The translations under genes were made by a program, and so were the position numbers. Shown here piece by piece: positions 26,315 through 35,844 of a stretch of 56,091 nt of DNA. The notes under the pieces were generated by a model, which had not been told where the DNA came from, did not search any database, and saw only the letters and a list, made by a program, of their open reading frames with translations. How positions within the stretch are numbered: position 1 is the first letter of the stretch; every line of letters begins with the position of its first letter. Source of the DNA: Thiothrix caldifontis (GTDB lineage: Bacteria; Pseudomonadota; Gammaproteobacteria; Thiotrichales; Thiotrichaceae); contig NZ_FNQP01000021.1 of assembly GCF_900107695.1 (NCBI RefSeq), positions 1 to 56,091 of the forward strand, read 5' to 3'.

Positions 26315-27694
26315 TTAGCGTCCGTATTTTTTCGGGTCAACGTTGAGGGAACGCATTTTGCGATACAAATGGGTACGCTCCATTTTCACCTGATCCGCCA
26401 ATTTGCTGACATTGCCATCCGCTTGTTTGAGTTGATAAATCAAATAATCGTGCTCAAACTGTTCGCGGGCTTCCCGCAAAGGCATATCAAACAAGCTTTC
26501 GGGAATTTGTCCGATTTCTTGTGAAAACACGGGAATACGCGTGCCAACCGACTCTTCCACCTCATCCAGCGACACTTCGGTTTCGGTGCCAAGAATCAAC
26601 AAGCGTTGTACCAGATTGCGTAATTCGCGAATATTGCCAGGCCACGTATGGTTGCGCAGGAAATTCTGTGCCGCCAGCGAAATATGCCGGTACGGTAAAC
26701 CCTCTTGTGCGGTGAGGATGTCGACGTAATGGTTGAGTAATTCCGGCACATCTTCGGGGTGTTCGCGCAAAGGGGGAATCATGATTGGTAAAATATTAAG
26801 CAGATAGTACAGCTCTTCGTTGAACTTGCCACCACGAACATCATCCAGCAAATCATGGGAGGAGGACACCATCAGGGTAATATCCATATCCACCCACTCA
26901 TTACTCCCCACACGCATAAAACGGTTTTCCTTCAGGGCATGGAGCAAGCGGGTTTGGGTATCCTGATCCAACTCATAAATTTCAGCGAGAAACAGCACGC
27001 CACCATTGGCTTCATCTAACAAACCGTATTGAATTTTGTCCTGGTCTTCACGCCCAAACAGTAACTGGCTCATGCTACCCGCCTCTTTACTGGCAGCCAG
27101 TGCAGCCCGTACAAACGGGCGGTTTTTGCGGCTACTCAAGGCATGAATATAGCGGGCAAACGTTTCCTTACCCGTACCCGGCTCACCATACAACAACACC
27201 CGGCTATCATGCTGGGCAATGCGTTTTGCCTGTTCACGCAAGCGTTGCATGGTCTGACTGCCGCCGACAGGTTCCAAAGAACTCACCATTTGTTTGCGCA
27301 AGCCCCGGTTTTCCTTTTCCAATTGACTGGCACGCAAGGCATTGCTGATCGTCAGCAACATTTTAGCCATCGACAGGGGTTTTTCGATGAAATCGTGTGC
27401 GCCCAGTTTGGTCGCTTCTACCGCCGTTTCAATCGTGCCATGCCCTGACATCATGATCACGGGGCAACACAGTGTCTCGTTTTCACGCCATTCCTTGAGC
27501 AAAGAAATACCATCTTGCCCCGGCATCCAAATATCGAGCAACACCAAATCGGGCTTGCGGCTGCGGTGTAGCTCTTTGGCTTTCGCCGCGTTTTCGGCAG
27601 TGACGACCCGATAGCCTTCATCTTCCAGAATTTCACTGACAAGCTGGCGAATATCCGGCTCATCGTCTACCACCATAATGTATTGTGCTGTCAT
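26315..27694 (-). CDS. NtrX-like response regulator with degenerate sigma-54 AAA+ domain
   Basis: 459 residues: receiver domain (1-125, phospho-acceptor aspartate in LVLLDIWMPGQDG), AAA+ domain (about 145-375) and a C-terminal Fis-type helix-turn-helix (ADGNVSKLADQVKMERTHLYRKM). The Walker A is intact (YGEPGTGKETFARYIH). The sigma-54-contacting GAFTGA loop is absent (LLFGREDQDKIQYGLLDEAN). Walker B reads GGVLFLAEI, with Ala for the usual Asp. The arginine-finger segment reads GKFNEELYYLLNIL where activators have FRxDLYYRLNV, so both arginines are missing. It probably binds DNA without ATPase-driven sigma-54 activation. It is coupled to the NtrY-like kinase gene 11 bases upstream. Confidence 0.9.
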   Translation of the reverse strand: MTAQYIMVVDDEPDIRQLVSEILEDEGYRVVTAENAAKAKELHRSRKPDLVLLDIWMPGQDGISLLKEWRENETLCCPVIMMSGHGTIETAVEATKLGAHDFIEKPLSMAKMLLTISNALRASQLEKENRGLRKQMVSSLEPVGGSQTMQRLREQAKRIAQHDSRVLLYGEPGTGKETFARYIHALSSRKNRPFVRAALAASKEAGSMSQLLFGREDQDKIQYGLLDEANGGVLFLAEIYELDQDTQTRLLHALKENRFMRVGSNEWVDMDITLMVSSSHDLLDDVRGGKFNEELYYLLNILPIMIPPLREHPEDVPELLNHYVDILTAQEGLPYRHISLAAQNFLRNHTWPGNIRELRNLVQRLLILGTETEVSLDEVEESVGTRIPVFSQEIGQIPESLFDMPLREAREQFEHDYLIYQLKQADGNVSKLADQVKMERTHLYRKMRSLNVDPKKYGR

Positions 27695-27705
27695 ATCCCT
27701 ACTCC

Positions 27706-29880
27706 CTATGCCTCGTTCACCGGAAACTTCACGCTGATTATAGCGCCTCCACCGTCATGATTGCGGGCGGTGAGGTATCCGCTGTGTTCTTCGACGATTT
27801 TTTTAACGATTGCCAAGCCTAACCCCGTCCCTTTGTGTTTGCTAGTGACATAAGGCTCGAACAGGCGCGGCAGTAATTCGGGCGGAATGCCAACCCCATT
27901 ATCGCGGACACTGAGAATAGCCTGCTTAGTATCCGCTTGATACTGTGTGCTGATAGTCACGCTGGCTGGGCTGACGTGATGCTCCTCCAAGGCTTCCAGT
28001 GCATTTTTGGTCAGGTTGACCAAAAGCTGACGAATGCGGTGAATATCCAGTGACAGCAAAGGTAAGGTGGGAGCCAATTGCAAATGAATTTGCACCTGAC
28101 CTTCATTCAGACGGTACAACTCAGCAACTTCTTGTACCAGTGCATTCAAATCAACCATTTGGAGGCGCAAACTGGGGGCGCGGGCATAATCACTAAACGC
28201 ATTCACCATCGACTTGAGGTTGTCGACTTGCTGCACAATGGTATTGGTCATGCGTTGCAGGAAACTGGCAGATTCCGCACTGAGTTCACCTGACAATTTA
28301 CGGCTCAAACGCTCGGCAGAAAGCTGGATGGGGGTTAGCGGATTTTTGATTTCATGGGCAAGACGCCGCGCCACCTCCCCCCATGCCGCATCGTGTTCAG
28401 ACTGAATCAGATCCGTCACGTCATCAAATACCAGCACCGAACCTTGCTGCCCCGATACACCTTGCGGCAATGAAGCGCCACGACACACCAAAATCACATG
28501 TCCTTCTTCCGTATTCAGGGTAATTTCGGCTTGCCATTCCTGACCGGCAGCCATGTCTTGCCGGTGGGTTTGCACAATGTCGATGAAGGGTTGCAGTAAC
28601 GGCAAATTCTCACCCAATTCACTCAGCGTTTTACCCACTTGATCCAGTAAGGATTGGCGTAAAATACTGCTGGCAGCAGAATTGACCCGGCGAATGATGC
28701 CAGTTTCATCCAAGGTAATGACACCGGACGATAAGTGTTCCAGCACCACATGCAGGTAATCGTGTTCTTGTTGCAACTGGCGGCGAGCTTGTTCACGTTC
28801 CCCACGAGCATCGGAGAGACGCTTGGTCATGGTATTGAAGGAACGCGCCAACATGCTGAAATCATCACGTTCAGAAACCGGCAGTTTCTTCTCCAAATCC
28901 CCGGCGGCAACCGCCAAAGTACCTTCCACCAAAGTACGCACGGGGCGCGTTAGGCGACGTGAAAACACAAAAGCTGCCCAGAGTGAAAACAGGGTGGTCA
29001 ACACCATGATCACCACGATCATTAGGCGAAACATATTTTTGATAATATCGCGTTGATAAACCAAACTTTTGTATTCATTACGGGCAGATAACACACTTTC
29101 TGCCAAATCGCGTTCCCGATCTGCCACAGGAAAGCGGGCGGTTAGGATAGCGCGGCGTTCATTATCGTGCCCATAGACGATACTGACCGCAACCCGTGAA
29201 AATAACTTATCTGTGCCCTCAGGTTCCAGTGCATAGTAGTAATTGCGCATTTGCATAGCACTAAACAAACTGCGGCTTGGCATTTGCGGAATCAGGGTTT
29301 CGGTATCCTCCACTGCCAACGCTAAGAGTTGCTGAGAATTATCCAGCAGTAAAATCTCACTCGCACCAATATTAAGGAATGTTTCCAGTAACAAAGGAAT
29401 TTCATGCAATTCTTTGCCTTGCAGCGTGCGTTTGAAACGTTCCAATGCCCCCAAATACTCGCGATGACGGGTTTCCAAAGCCAATTGGCTTAAATCCAGT
29501 GAATCATCCAGCGCCCGCTCCACGGATACCGAAAACCAGCGATCAATCCGTGTACCAATCATATTAATCGCAAACAAGGAAACAAACAGCACCGGCAGCA
29601 AGGTAAGAATCAAAAAACCCGTCATCAAGCGCAAAGTAAAACGCGAACCGGCTTGCCGCGTGCGCCATTGATTAAAGACCCTAACCAGATTTCCCAGGAT
29701 AATCACACTCAGCAACACGAGGGTAAAAATACTGAGGTAAAGATGCCAATCCCCGTAGCGTTCGAGGTTGGTGGGGCTGAGCGTGGCCAAATTCAACAAA
29801 ATCAGCGACACCAGCAGTAAGAGAAATACCAAGGCTAACGGCAACCATTGCCACCAGCGGCTTTTTAGGGGATCGGCCAC
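27706..29880 (-). CDS. NtrY-like membrane sensor histidine kinase
   Basis: 724 residues. Three N-terminal transmembrane helices (within 10-115) are followed by a periplasmic loop of about 170 residues and a fourth helix (MIVVIMVLTTLFSLWAAFVF). Next come a HAMP domain (RRLTRPVRTLVEGTLAVAAG), a PAS domain (about 375-490), the HisKA box with phospho-acceptor histidine in RLAHEIKNPLTPIQLSAERL, and the HATPase (NLTKNALEALEE, VRDNGVGIPPEL, GTGLGLAIVKKIVEEHSG). Architecture and neighbour match NtrY-NtrX pairs. The signal sensed is not evident. The start overlaps the DUF4390 gene by 16 bases. Confidence 0.93.
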   Translation of the reverse strand: MADPLKSRWWQWLPLALVFLLLLVSLILLNLATLSPTNLERYGDWHLYLSIFTLVLLSVIILGNLVRVFNQWRTRQAGSRFTLRLMTGFLILTLLPVLFVSLFAINMIGTRIDRWFSVSVERALDDSLDLSQLALETRHREYLGALERFKRTLQGKELHEIPLLLETFLNIGASEILLLDNSQQLLALAVEDTETLIPQMPSRSLFSAMQMRNYYYALEPEGTDKLFSRVAVSIVYGHDNERRAILTARFPVADRERDLAESVLSARNEYKSLVYQRDIIKNMFRLMIVVIMVLTTLFSLWAAFVFSRRLTRPVRTLVEGTLAVAAGDLEKKLPVSERDDFSMLARSFNTMTKRLSDARGEREQARRQLQQEHDYLHVVLEHLSSGVITLDETGIIRRVNSAASSILRQSLLDQVGKTLSELGENLPLLQPFIDIVQTHRQDMAAGQEWQAEITLNTEEGHVILVCRGASLPQGVSGQQGSVLVFDDVTDLIQSEHDAAWGEVARRLAHEIKNPLTPIQLSAERLSRKLSGELSAESASFLQRMTNTIVQQVDNLKSMVNAFSDYARAPSLRLQMVDLNALVQEVAELYRLNEGQVQIHLQLAPTLPLLSLDIHRIRQLLVNLTKNALEALEEHHVSPASVTISTQYQADTKQAILSVRDNGVGIPPELLPRLFEPYVTSKHKGTGLGLAIVKKIVEEHSGYLTARNHDGGGAIISVKFPVNEA

Positions 29881-30440
29881 AACACTCCGTCACTTTCCAG
29901 TGAATAGCGGTCAGAAAACAGCGATTTCAATTTCAGGGGTAATTCCAACGACTGTTGGGTCAAGGTAGCCGTTACAAAAATTGCGGCATTATCACCCCAT
30001 GCATCCTCAGGTAACGCAGGCAGACGGTAATCACTCAGCGTTCCCATCTGTTCTATCGCTGCTGATAAATTGGGAAAGTTCCAATTTTCCTTAGTGTCAG
30101 GGCGCACCACCTGATATTGCTTACTTAACGGGTGGTATTTTAGTTCAGTTTTCACCACCACCAAGGGCTTTTGGGTATTCCACCACCAAGTATTGTGCCA
30201 TTCCAAGGTGAAACGGGTTTCCTGTTGCAGCGTCAAGCCATTCAGTAAACCTTCCCGCAGGTAATCGCTCAGCTCAACATCGAGTTTGAAATTGGTCAGC
30301 AACTGCTTGGGAGGCTGAATGCGGATAGAAAACTCCCGAAACTGGAGATGACTTTCAGCCGCCAGCGCTTGCCCCCACAAAGCGCACAGCAGTAGCCCTA
30401 TTAGTAAACAGCGCTGCATGATGGATAGGTTGGTGATCAC
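29865..30440 (-). CDS. DUF4390 domain-containing exported protein
   Basis: 191 residues with an N-terminal signal sequence (MQRCLLIGLLLCALWGQALA), probably periplasmic or anchored. The body (LQFREFSIRIQPPKQ, FTLEWHNTWWWNTQKP, ELKYHPLSKQYQVV) is typical of DUF4390 proteins found between rsmB and ntrY in many beta- and gammaproteobacteria. A GTG at 30440 overlaps the rsmB stop (GTGA) and is taken as start; an in-frame ATG at 30419 would give a shorter, standard signal peptide. The periplasmic location and operon place suggest a role connected with the NtrY sensor domain, but that is inference. Confidence 0.8.
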   Translation of the reverse strand: MITNLSIMQRCLLIGLLLCALWGQALAAESHLQFREFSIRIQPPKQLLTNFKLDVELSDYLREGLLNGLTLQQETRFTLEWHNTWWWNTQKPLVVVKTELKYHPLSKQYQVVRPDTKENWNFPNLSAAIEQMGTLSDYRLPALPEDAWGDNAAIFVTATLTQQSLELPLKLKSLFSDRYSLESDGVLWPIP

Positions 30441-31750
30441 GGTATTATTTCCTGCACGGCTTTGCCCAGTAGCGCGTAATAAAAACCATCCATGCCCTGT
30501 TCACCCGGCAAAATTTGCCGTCCAGCGACTTGGGCATAACCCCAAGCTACCTCAAGCGGCAGCAAGTGAGCATCTGGATGTTCTGTCAAAAAAGCCTCGA
30601 CCTGATGGCTGTTTTCGTCCGGTAAAATCGAGCAGGTTGCATACAGCAACTTGCCACCGGGTCGTAAAGTATGCCACAAATTGTGTAATAATTGCGCTTG
30701 TTCTTGTTGTAACTCGGCAATATCACTGGCACGACGTAACACTTTAATGTCAGGGTGGCGGCGGATCACCCCCGTGGCAGAACACGGTGCATCCAGCAAA
30801 ATACGGTCGAATAATTGCCCATTCCACCACGCCGTCGTGCCCCCTGCGTCCGCAGCAAGCAGTTCGGCTTGCAAGTGCAAACGGGTCAGGTTTTCGGTGA
30901 CACGTTTGAGACGTGATTCGCTTTCATCAATCGCGATCAAGTGTAAACCGTCGGTGCGTTCCAGCAAGTGGCTGGTTTTGCCACCGGGGGCGGCGCACGC
31001 ATCCAATACGCGCATTCCGGCTTGGCAATCCAACAACTGGGCGGCGAGTTGCGCTGCTGCATCTTGCACCGAAACTGCACCACTGAAAAAGCCGGGAAGT
31101 TGTTCAACACCAACAGGGGTTTGCAAACTCAGGGCGCTATCCACTAGGGGGACAAGCTCCGCCGCAATCCCAGCTTCTTGTAGCATGGCTTGATACGCCA
31201 CCGTGGTTTGCACGCGTTGATTCACCCGCAATGTCATGGGCGCGTGGGTATTGCTGGCGCTGAGAATGTCCGCCCAAGCGTCCGGCCATGCAGTTTGAAT
31301 GCGTTCAAGCAACCAGTCGGGGAAGGCATAACGTGCCGTGACGGTGCTATCCGCTTGTACCAATAGCTCGGCTTGCTGGCGGATGAAGGTGCGTAATACG
31401 CCATTCACCAATTTGCCTGCCCACTCTTTTTTGAGCTTTTTGGTGGCTTTAACGGTTTCGTTGACGGCGGCATGATCGGGTTTGCGCTGGTAGATAAGTT
31501 GGTACAGACCGATGCGCAATAAGCATTCCACATCCTTATCTGCCGGTTTTAAAGCTTTCTTCATCAGCTTTTTGAGGATAGCGCTTAAACGCTCGTGCCA
31601 ACGCAATGTGCCAAAACACATGTCGCGCAGCAAAGCTTGATCGTGAGGGTTCAGGGTAGCAATCGTGTGGTCTTGCAGCACTTCGGTGAGGGATTCACCC
31701 TCGTAAATTACCCGTTGCAAGCACAGCGCTGCGGCGGCACGAGCGCTCAC
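30437..31750 (-). CDS. rsmB: 16S rRNA (cytosine-967-C5)-methyltransferase RsmB
   Basis: 437 residues. The N-terminal NusB-like RNA-binding domain (1-140, with LLRDMCFGTLRWHERLSAIL) is followed by the SAM-dependent methyltransferase domain: VLDACAAPGGKTSHLLE (SAM binding), LLDAPCSATGVIRRHPDIK with the catalytic-cycle cysteine, and LLYATCSILPDENSHQVEAFL with the second conserved cysteine. It starts with GTG overlapping the fmt stop (GTGA), so translation is coupled to fmt. Confidence 0.96.
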   Translation of the reverse strand: MSARAAAALCLQRVIYEGESLTEVLQDHTIATLNPHDQALLRDMCFGTLRWHERLSAILKKLMKKALKPADKDVECLLRIGLYQLIYQRKPDHAAVNETVKATKKLKKEWAGKLVNGVLRTFIRQQAELLVQADSTVTARYAFPDWLLERIQTAWPDAWADILSASNTHAPMTLRVNQRVQTTVAYQAMLQEAGIAAELVPLVDSALSLQTPVGVEQLPGFFSGAVSVQDAAAQLAAQLLDCQAGMRVLDACAAPGGKTSHLLERTDGLHLIAIDESESRLKRVTENLTRLHLQAELLAADAGGTTAWWNGQLFDRILLDAPCSATGVIRRHPDIKVLRRASDIAELQQEQAQLLHNLWHTLRPGGKLLYATCSILPDENSHQVEAFLTEHPDAHLLPLEVAWGYAQVAGRQILPGEQGMDGFYYALLGKAVQEIIP

Positions 31751-32703
31751 AGTTGCACCCCTAGCAAAGAGCGTCCATTTAAGAATTGCTCTGCGGTTAA
31801 GCGTTTACCGCCGGGGAGTTGCAGGCTGAGGATACGTACTACACCGTCACCAGTGGCAATGTCGATACCGGATTTGCTTTCGGCAATGACCGTGCCGGGA
31901 ACTACCGCTCCCTTCACCCCTTGCGGGGGAAGGGCTGGGGATGGGGGGGCAGTTCGGAGTGAGGACGCAAACAAGCGCAACGGCTGCCCTTCGTACACCG
32001 TAAATGCCACCGGATACGCATCAAACGCACGGATAGTGCGATCAATCACGGTTGCGGGTTGTGTCCAGTCAATTTGGGCTTCTGCCTTGGTGAGTTTGTG
32101 GGCGTAATTGGCAAGAGTATCGTCTTGCACTTCTGGTTGCAGTTTGCCTGCTTCCAGCAAATCCAAGGTGTGCAGCAATGCGGTTGCGCCCTGTTTTGCC
32201 AGATTATCGTGAATGCTTTGCCCGCCATCCTGAGGGGTAATCGGGCAAACCACTTTATACAGCATATCACCCGTGTCTAGCCCGGCTGCCATTTGCATGA
32301 TGGTGACGCCCGTTTCCTGATCCCCGGCCTGAATTGCCCGCTGAATCGGGGCAGCGCCCCGCCAACGTGGCAGCAGTGAACCGTGAATATTGAGGCAACC
32401 GTAGCGGGGAATATCCAATACTACTTGCGGCAGAATCAGCCCATACGCGGCTACAATCATCACGTCAGGCGCATAGGCCCGCAGTTTATCCTGCTCTTCG
32501 ACTGCTTTTAGGGAAAGTGGCTGTTCAACAGGGATGCCAGCCGCTACCGCAAGCTGTTTCACCGGGCCAAATGTCAATTTGCGCCCCCGCCCCGCCGGAC
32601 GATCGGGTTGGCAATACACGGCAACCACCTCATGCCCCGCTGTTAGCAGTGCTTGTAAAGCGGGTACAGCAAATTCGGGCGTTCCTGCGTATATAACCCT
32701 CAT
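31747..32703 (-). CDS. fmt: Methionyl-tRNA formyltransferase
   Basis: Formylates initiator Met-tRNA using 10-formyltetrahydrofolate. 318 residues. Signatures: [56 protein letters not shown] (catalytic Asn-His pair) and [17 protein letters not shown]. The C-terminal OB-like domain carries an extra Pro-rich segment, [15 protein letters not shown] (about residues 251-265), absent from E. coli Fmt and encoded by a C/G-rich palindromic stretch (about 31907-31962). Its ATG overlaps the def stop (ATGA). Confidence 0.96.
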   Translation of the reverse strand: MRVIYAGTPEFAVPALQALLTAGHEVVAVYCQPDRPAGRGRKLTFGPVKQLAVAAGIPVEQPLSLKAVEEQDKLRAYAPDVMIVAAYGLILPQVVLDIPRYGCLNIHGSLLPRWRGAAPIQRAIQAGDQETGVTIMQMAAGLDTGDMLYKVVCPITPQDGGQSIHDNLAKQGATALLHTLDLLEAGKLQPEVQDDTLANYAHKLTKAEAQIDWTQPATVIDRTIRAFDAYPVAFTVYEGQPLRLFASSLRTAPPSPALPPQGVKGAVVPGTVIAESKSGIDIATGDGVVRILSLQLPGGKRLTAEQFLNGRSLLGVQL

Positions 32704-33248
32704 GCGATGATCGCTTTCGCAGCAGCGGCGCGGCGTTCTGCCAATTTAGCTTGTTCTTTTTCCCACTTTTGCACCACTTTGCGGGCGCGTTGCTGCTTGA
32801 GCGTGGAGAGGTAATCGACAAACAACTTACCGTCCAAATGATCCATTTCATGTTGGATGCAAATGGCGAGTAGCTCATCAAAGTCTTGCTCTAGCACCGT
32901 ACCTTCACGGGTCAGGGCACGTACCCGAATACGTTCGGCTCGCGTCACTTTTTCGTAGTAATCAGGTACTGAAAGGCAACCTTCTTCATGCTCGATCTTG
33001 CCTTCTTTATGGAGAATTTCAGGGTTGATCAGGCACAACGGCGCATCTTTGTTTTCAGACACATCCAAGGTAACGATGCGCTGGTGAATATTGACCTGTG
33101 TTGCGGCTAAACCGATGCCTTGGTTGGCATACATGGTTTCAAACATATCATCCACAATCTGTTGGATGGTTGCGTCAACTTGGGCAACCGGCGCGGCTTT
33201 CTTGCGCAAACGCGGGTCTGGGTGGTGTAAAATCTCTAGTTTTGCCAT
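32700..33248 (-). CDS. def: Peptide deformylase
   Basis: Removes the formyl group from nascent proteins, completing the cycle begun by Fmt. 182 residues. All three metal-site motifs are present: [19 protein letters not shown] (metal-binding cysteine) and QHEMDHLDG (HExxH). It is the first gene of the long def-fmt-rsmB-DUF4390-ntrY-ntrX-trkA-trkH run, and divergent from the LysM lipoprotein gene with 96 bases between. Confidence 0.97.
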   Translation of the reverse strand: MAKLEILHHPDPRLRKKAAPVAQVDATIQQIVDDMFETMYANQGIGLAATQVNIHQRIVTLDVSENKDAPLCLINPEILHKEGKIEHEEGCLSVPDYYEKVTRAERIRVRALTREGTVLEQDFDELLAICIQHEMDHLDGKLFVDYLSTLKQQRARKVVQKWEKEQAKLAERRAAAAKAIIA

Positions 33249-33344
33249 TGTAAATACCGAAAATCTAAAAGTTCTGAATGTTTATCAGGGCATAGTTTAT
33301 TATAACCCGCACATCCAACCCATAATAACGACAAGGATACCACC

Positions 33345-34460
33345 ATGCGGCATTCTTCAGCTTTTTTCTTAAAAACCCTGTGCATTAGTATCGGGGCTGC
33401 CCTTGTGCTTAGCGGCTGCGGTACGACTACCACAACCCCTCGCGGGGGCGCAGACCCGTATGATAAGTATTATGGGCAAGCCACCACACAATCAAGTGAT
33501 GTGATTGATTCCAGTAGTATTATCGTCAATCCCGCTGCACCACAAACCTATGTTGTCAAAAAAGGCGATACCTTGTGGCGTATTGCTCGCCAATTTCTGC
33601 ATACCCCTTGGCATTGGCCAGAAATTTGGGATAAGAATCAGCGCATAGCTAATCCGCATCAGCTTTACCCCGGTGATGTGTTGACCTTTGACTACGCTAC
33701 GGGGGCTAATGGCGATAAATTACAACCGCGCATCCGTATTGATCGACGCGGGGAAGGTGAACCCATCGCCACGTTAGCGACCTTCATGTTATGGCCGCGT
33801 GTATTGGATGAAGCCACCATCAACAATGCCCCGTATATTTTAGCTTCACGCGATGACCGTCAGTTAATCACTGAAGGCGAAACCATTTATGTGAAAAACC
33901 TGCGCAATGCACAAGCAGGCACACGTTGCGCTATTTTCCACCCCAACAAAGCCTTGCATGACCCACGTACCGGGCAATTGCTGGGCTATGAAGTGACCTA
34001 TGGCGGCTACAGTCGGGTAGAACGGGTGGACAGTACCTCGACAGCAACCGTGCTGGATGCCAAACGCGAAATTCGCAAAGGTGACCGCTTACTGGCTCCT
34101 GTGGATGAAATGGCAAACCTCAATGGCATCATCCATGCACCTACCACCAAGGTGCGCGGCGACATCGTGTCGTTGTTTGATGCCGAAGCGATTAGTGGCA
34201 ACCACATGATTGCGGTGATTAATAAAGGGCGACGTGACCGCATTGAAGTCGGACACACCCTAGGCGTTTACACCCAGGGTAAGTATGTGGTGGACGTGGT
34301 GGAATCGTGCAAAGCCAAATCGGGAGCGGTGTGCAGCCAACTTCCCCCGGAAAAAGTCGCGCATCTGGTAATTTACAAAGTGACGGATCGGGTGAGTTAC
34401 GGCTTGATCATGGATGCAACCCGTGAAGTGAAGGACGGGGATAAGGTGGGTAATCCTTAA
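33345..34460 (+). CDS. LysM domain lipoprotein
   Basis: 371 residues with a lipoprotein signal peptide ending in VLSGC (lipidated Cys about 25). A LysM module follows at about residues 65-115 (YVVKKGDTLWRIARQFL, then WDKNQRIANPHQLYPGDVL). The remaining 250 residues are a beta-rich domain typical of the LysM proteins found beside dprA/def in many gammaproteobacteria (ATFMLWPRVLDEATINNAPY, GDIVSLFDAEAISGNHM). It probably anchors to peptidoglycan at the outer membrane. The ATG is preceded by AAGGA. It converges on mnmE. Confidence 0.92.
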   Translation: MRHSSAFFLKTLCISIGAALVLSGCGTTTTTPRGGADPYDKYYGQATTQSSDVIDSSSIIVNPAAPQTYVVKKGDTLWRIARQFLHTPWHWPEIWDKNQRIANPHQLYPGDVLTFDYATGANGDKLQPRIRIDRRGEGEPIATLATFMLWPRVLDEATINNAPYILASRDDRQLITEGETIYVKNLRNAQAGTRCAIFHPNKALHDPRTGQLLGYEVTYGGYSRVERVDSTSTATVLDAKREIRKGDRLLAPVDEMANLNGIIHAPTTKVRGDIVSLFDAEAISGNHMIAVINKGRRDRIEVGHTLGVYTQGKYVVDVVESCKAKSGAVCSQLPPEKVAHLVIYKVTDRVSYGLIMDATREVKDGDKVGNP

Positions 34461-34489
34461 CAATACCAGTGAGCATTGATTTGCTGGGG

Positions 34490-35830
34490 TTATTTTCCGA
34501 TACAAAAATTGGAAAATATTTCCCCCAGCAAATCATCCGGCGTGAACTTGCCGGTAATCTGCCCTAGCGCATCCTGTGCGGTGCGCAATTCTTCCGCCAT
34601 TAATTCCCCCGCATTGAATTCGCGCAACTGGAACTCAGCGCGTTCCACCGCTGCCTGCGTCGTCTCCAACGCCTGCAAATGCCGCCGCCGCGCCATAAAC
34701 GTACCTTCCGCCTCGCCCTGATAGCCCATCCGCGTTTTCAACTCGGCGCGTAAGGCATCAATTCCCAATGACTGTTTGGCGGAAATGTAAAGGTGTTCGC
34801 CCTGTTTACCGGGGAGTTTGCCGCTTAAATCAACTTTGTTATGCACGGTAATGCGCGGCAGGTGCGGGGGCAAACGCGCCAGAATGTCAGCATTTTCCGG
34901 TTCATCATGGCGGGTATCATCCACCAGCAACAGGATCAAATCCGCTTTGGCAATTTCCGCCCAAGCGCGTTCAATACCAATCTTTTCCACCGGGTCATCA
35001 CTCTCGCGCAAGCCAGCAGTATCGACAATGTGCAGCGGCATTCCGTCAAGGTTAATGCGTTCGCGCAACACATCGCGGGTGGTTCCGGCAATTTCGGTGA
35101 CAATCGCGGTTTCCTGCCCTGCTAATGCATTCAGCAAGCTCGACTTGCCCGCGTTGGGTCTGCCCACAATCACCAGATGCATTCCATCACGCAATAAGCT
35201 GCCTTGTCGCGCTTTCAGGAAAATCGTGTGTAATTGCTGCTTAATGCTTTCCAGCCGGTTAGTCACCGCGATATCCGCGAGAAAGTCGATTTCCTCATCA
35301 GGAAAATCCAACGCCGCTTCCACATACACCCGCAATTCAATCAAGCCCGTGAGCAGCACATTCACCGCAGCGGAAAATTCCCCCTGCAAGGAACGCAATG
35401 CCGACCGCGCTGCCTGTTCCGACCCCGAATCAATCAAATCGGCAATCGCTTCTGCCTGCGCCAAATCCAGTTTGTCATTGAGGAAAGCACGTTCGGAAAA
35501 CTCGCCGGGGCGTGCCAACCGTGCTCCCAGTTCCACACAGCGTTTGAGCAGCATATCCAGCACCACCGTACCGCCATGACCTTGCAGCTCTAACACGTCT
35601 TCGCCGGTGAATGAATGCGGGGCAGGGAAATACAATGCGATACCGTCATCCAAGGCCGAGCCATCGGCAGCTTTAAACAAACGGTGAACCGCCTTACGCG
35701 GGGAGGGCAGAGAGCCAAGAATACCAACGGCAAGCTTAGGAACAAGCTTGCCGGAAAGCCGGATAATCCCGACCCCACCGCGCCCCGGCGGTGTGGCTAC
35801 GGCAGCGATGGTGTCAGGATTGTTCCACAT
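34490..35830 (-). CDS. mnmE: tRNA uridine-5-carboxymethylaminomethyl(34) GTPase MnmE
   Basis: Works with MnmG to modify the wobble uridine of certain tRNAs. 446 residues. The N-terminal folate-binding domain ([22 protein letters not shown]) is followed by a helical domain with an inserted G domain: [31 protein letters not shown] and HNKVDLSG. It ends in the canonical FCIGK with the catalytic cysteine. MnmG is not in this window. The start at 35830 lies inside a parS-like palindrome (35821-35836). Confidence 0.97.
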   Translation of the reverse strand: MWNNPDTIAAVATPPGRGGVGIIRLSGKLVPKLAVGILGSLPSPRKAVHRLFKAADGSALDDGIALYFPAPHSFTGEDVLELQGHGGTVVLDMLLKRCVELGARLARPGEFSERAFLNDKLDLAQAEAIADLIDSGSEQAARSALRSLQGEFSAAVNVLLTGLIELRVYVEAALDFPDEEIDFLADIAVTNRLESIKQQLHTIFLKARQGSLLRDGMHLVIVGRPNAGKSSLLNALAGQETAIVTEIAGTTRDVLRERINLDGMPLHIVDTAGLRESDDPVEKIGIERAWAEIAKADLILLLVDDTRHDEPENADILARLPPHLPRITVHNKVDLSGKLPGKQGEHLYISAKQSLGIDALRAELKTRMGYQGEAEGTFMARRRHLQALETTQAAVERAEFQLREFNAGELMAEELRTAQDALGQITGKFTPDDLLGEIFSNFCIGK

Positions 35831-35836
35831 GAAACA
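35821..35836. promoter_or_regulatory. parS-like site at the mnmE start
   Basis: TGTTCCACATGAAACA differs at one base from the ParB-site consensus TGTTCCACGTGAAACA. The change breaks the central CG step. It overlaps the mnmE start codon between mnmE and yidC. Confidence 0.5.
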
Positions 35837-35844
35837 TTAACCTC

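Noticed and set aside
30651-31193. Plus-strand frame opposite rsmB
   Set aside because: Antisense shadow of a clearly coding gene; Cys/Ser/Arg-rich with no motif.
34818-35579. Long open frame on the plus strand opposite mnmE
   Set aside because: It lies wholly inside mnmE, which has all family motifs; the antisense frame has no recognisable domain and low-complexity Ser/Arg content typical of a shadow.
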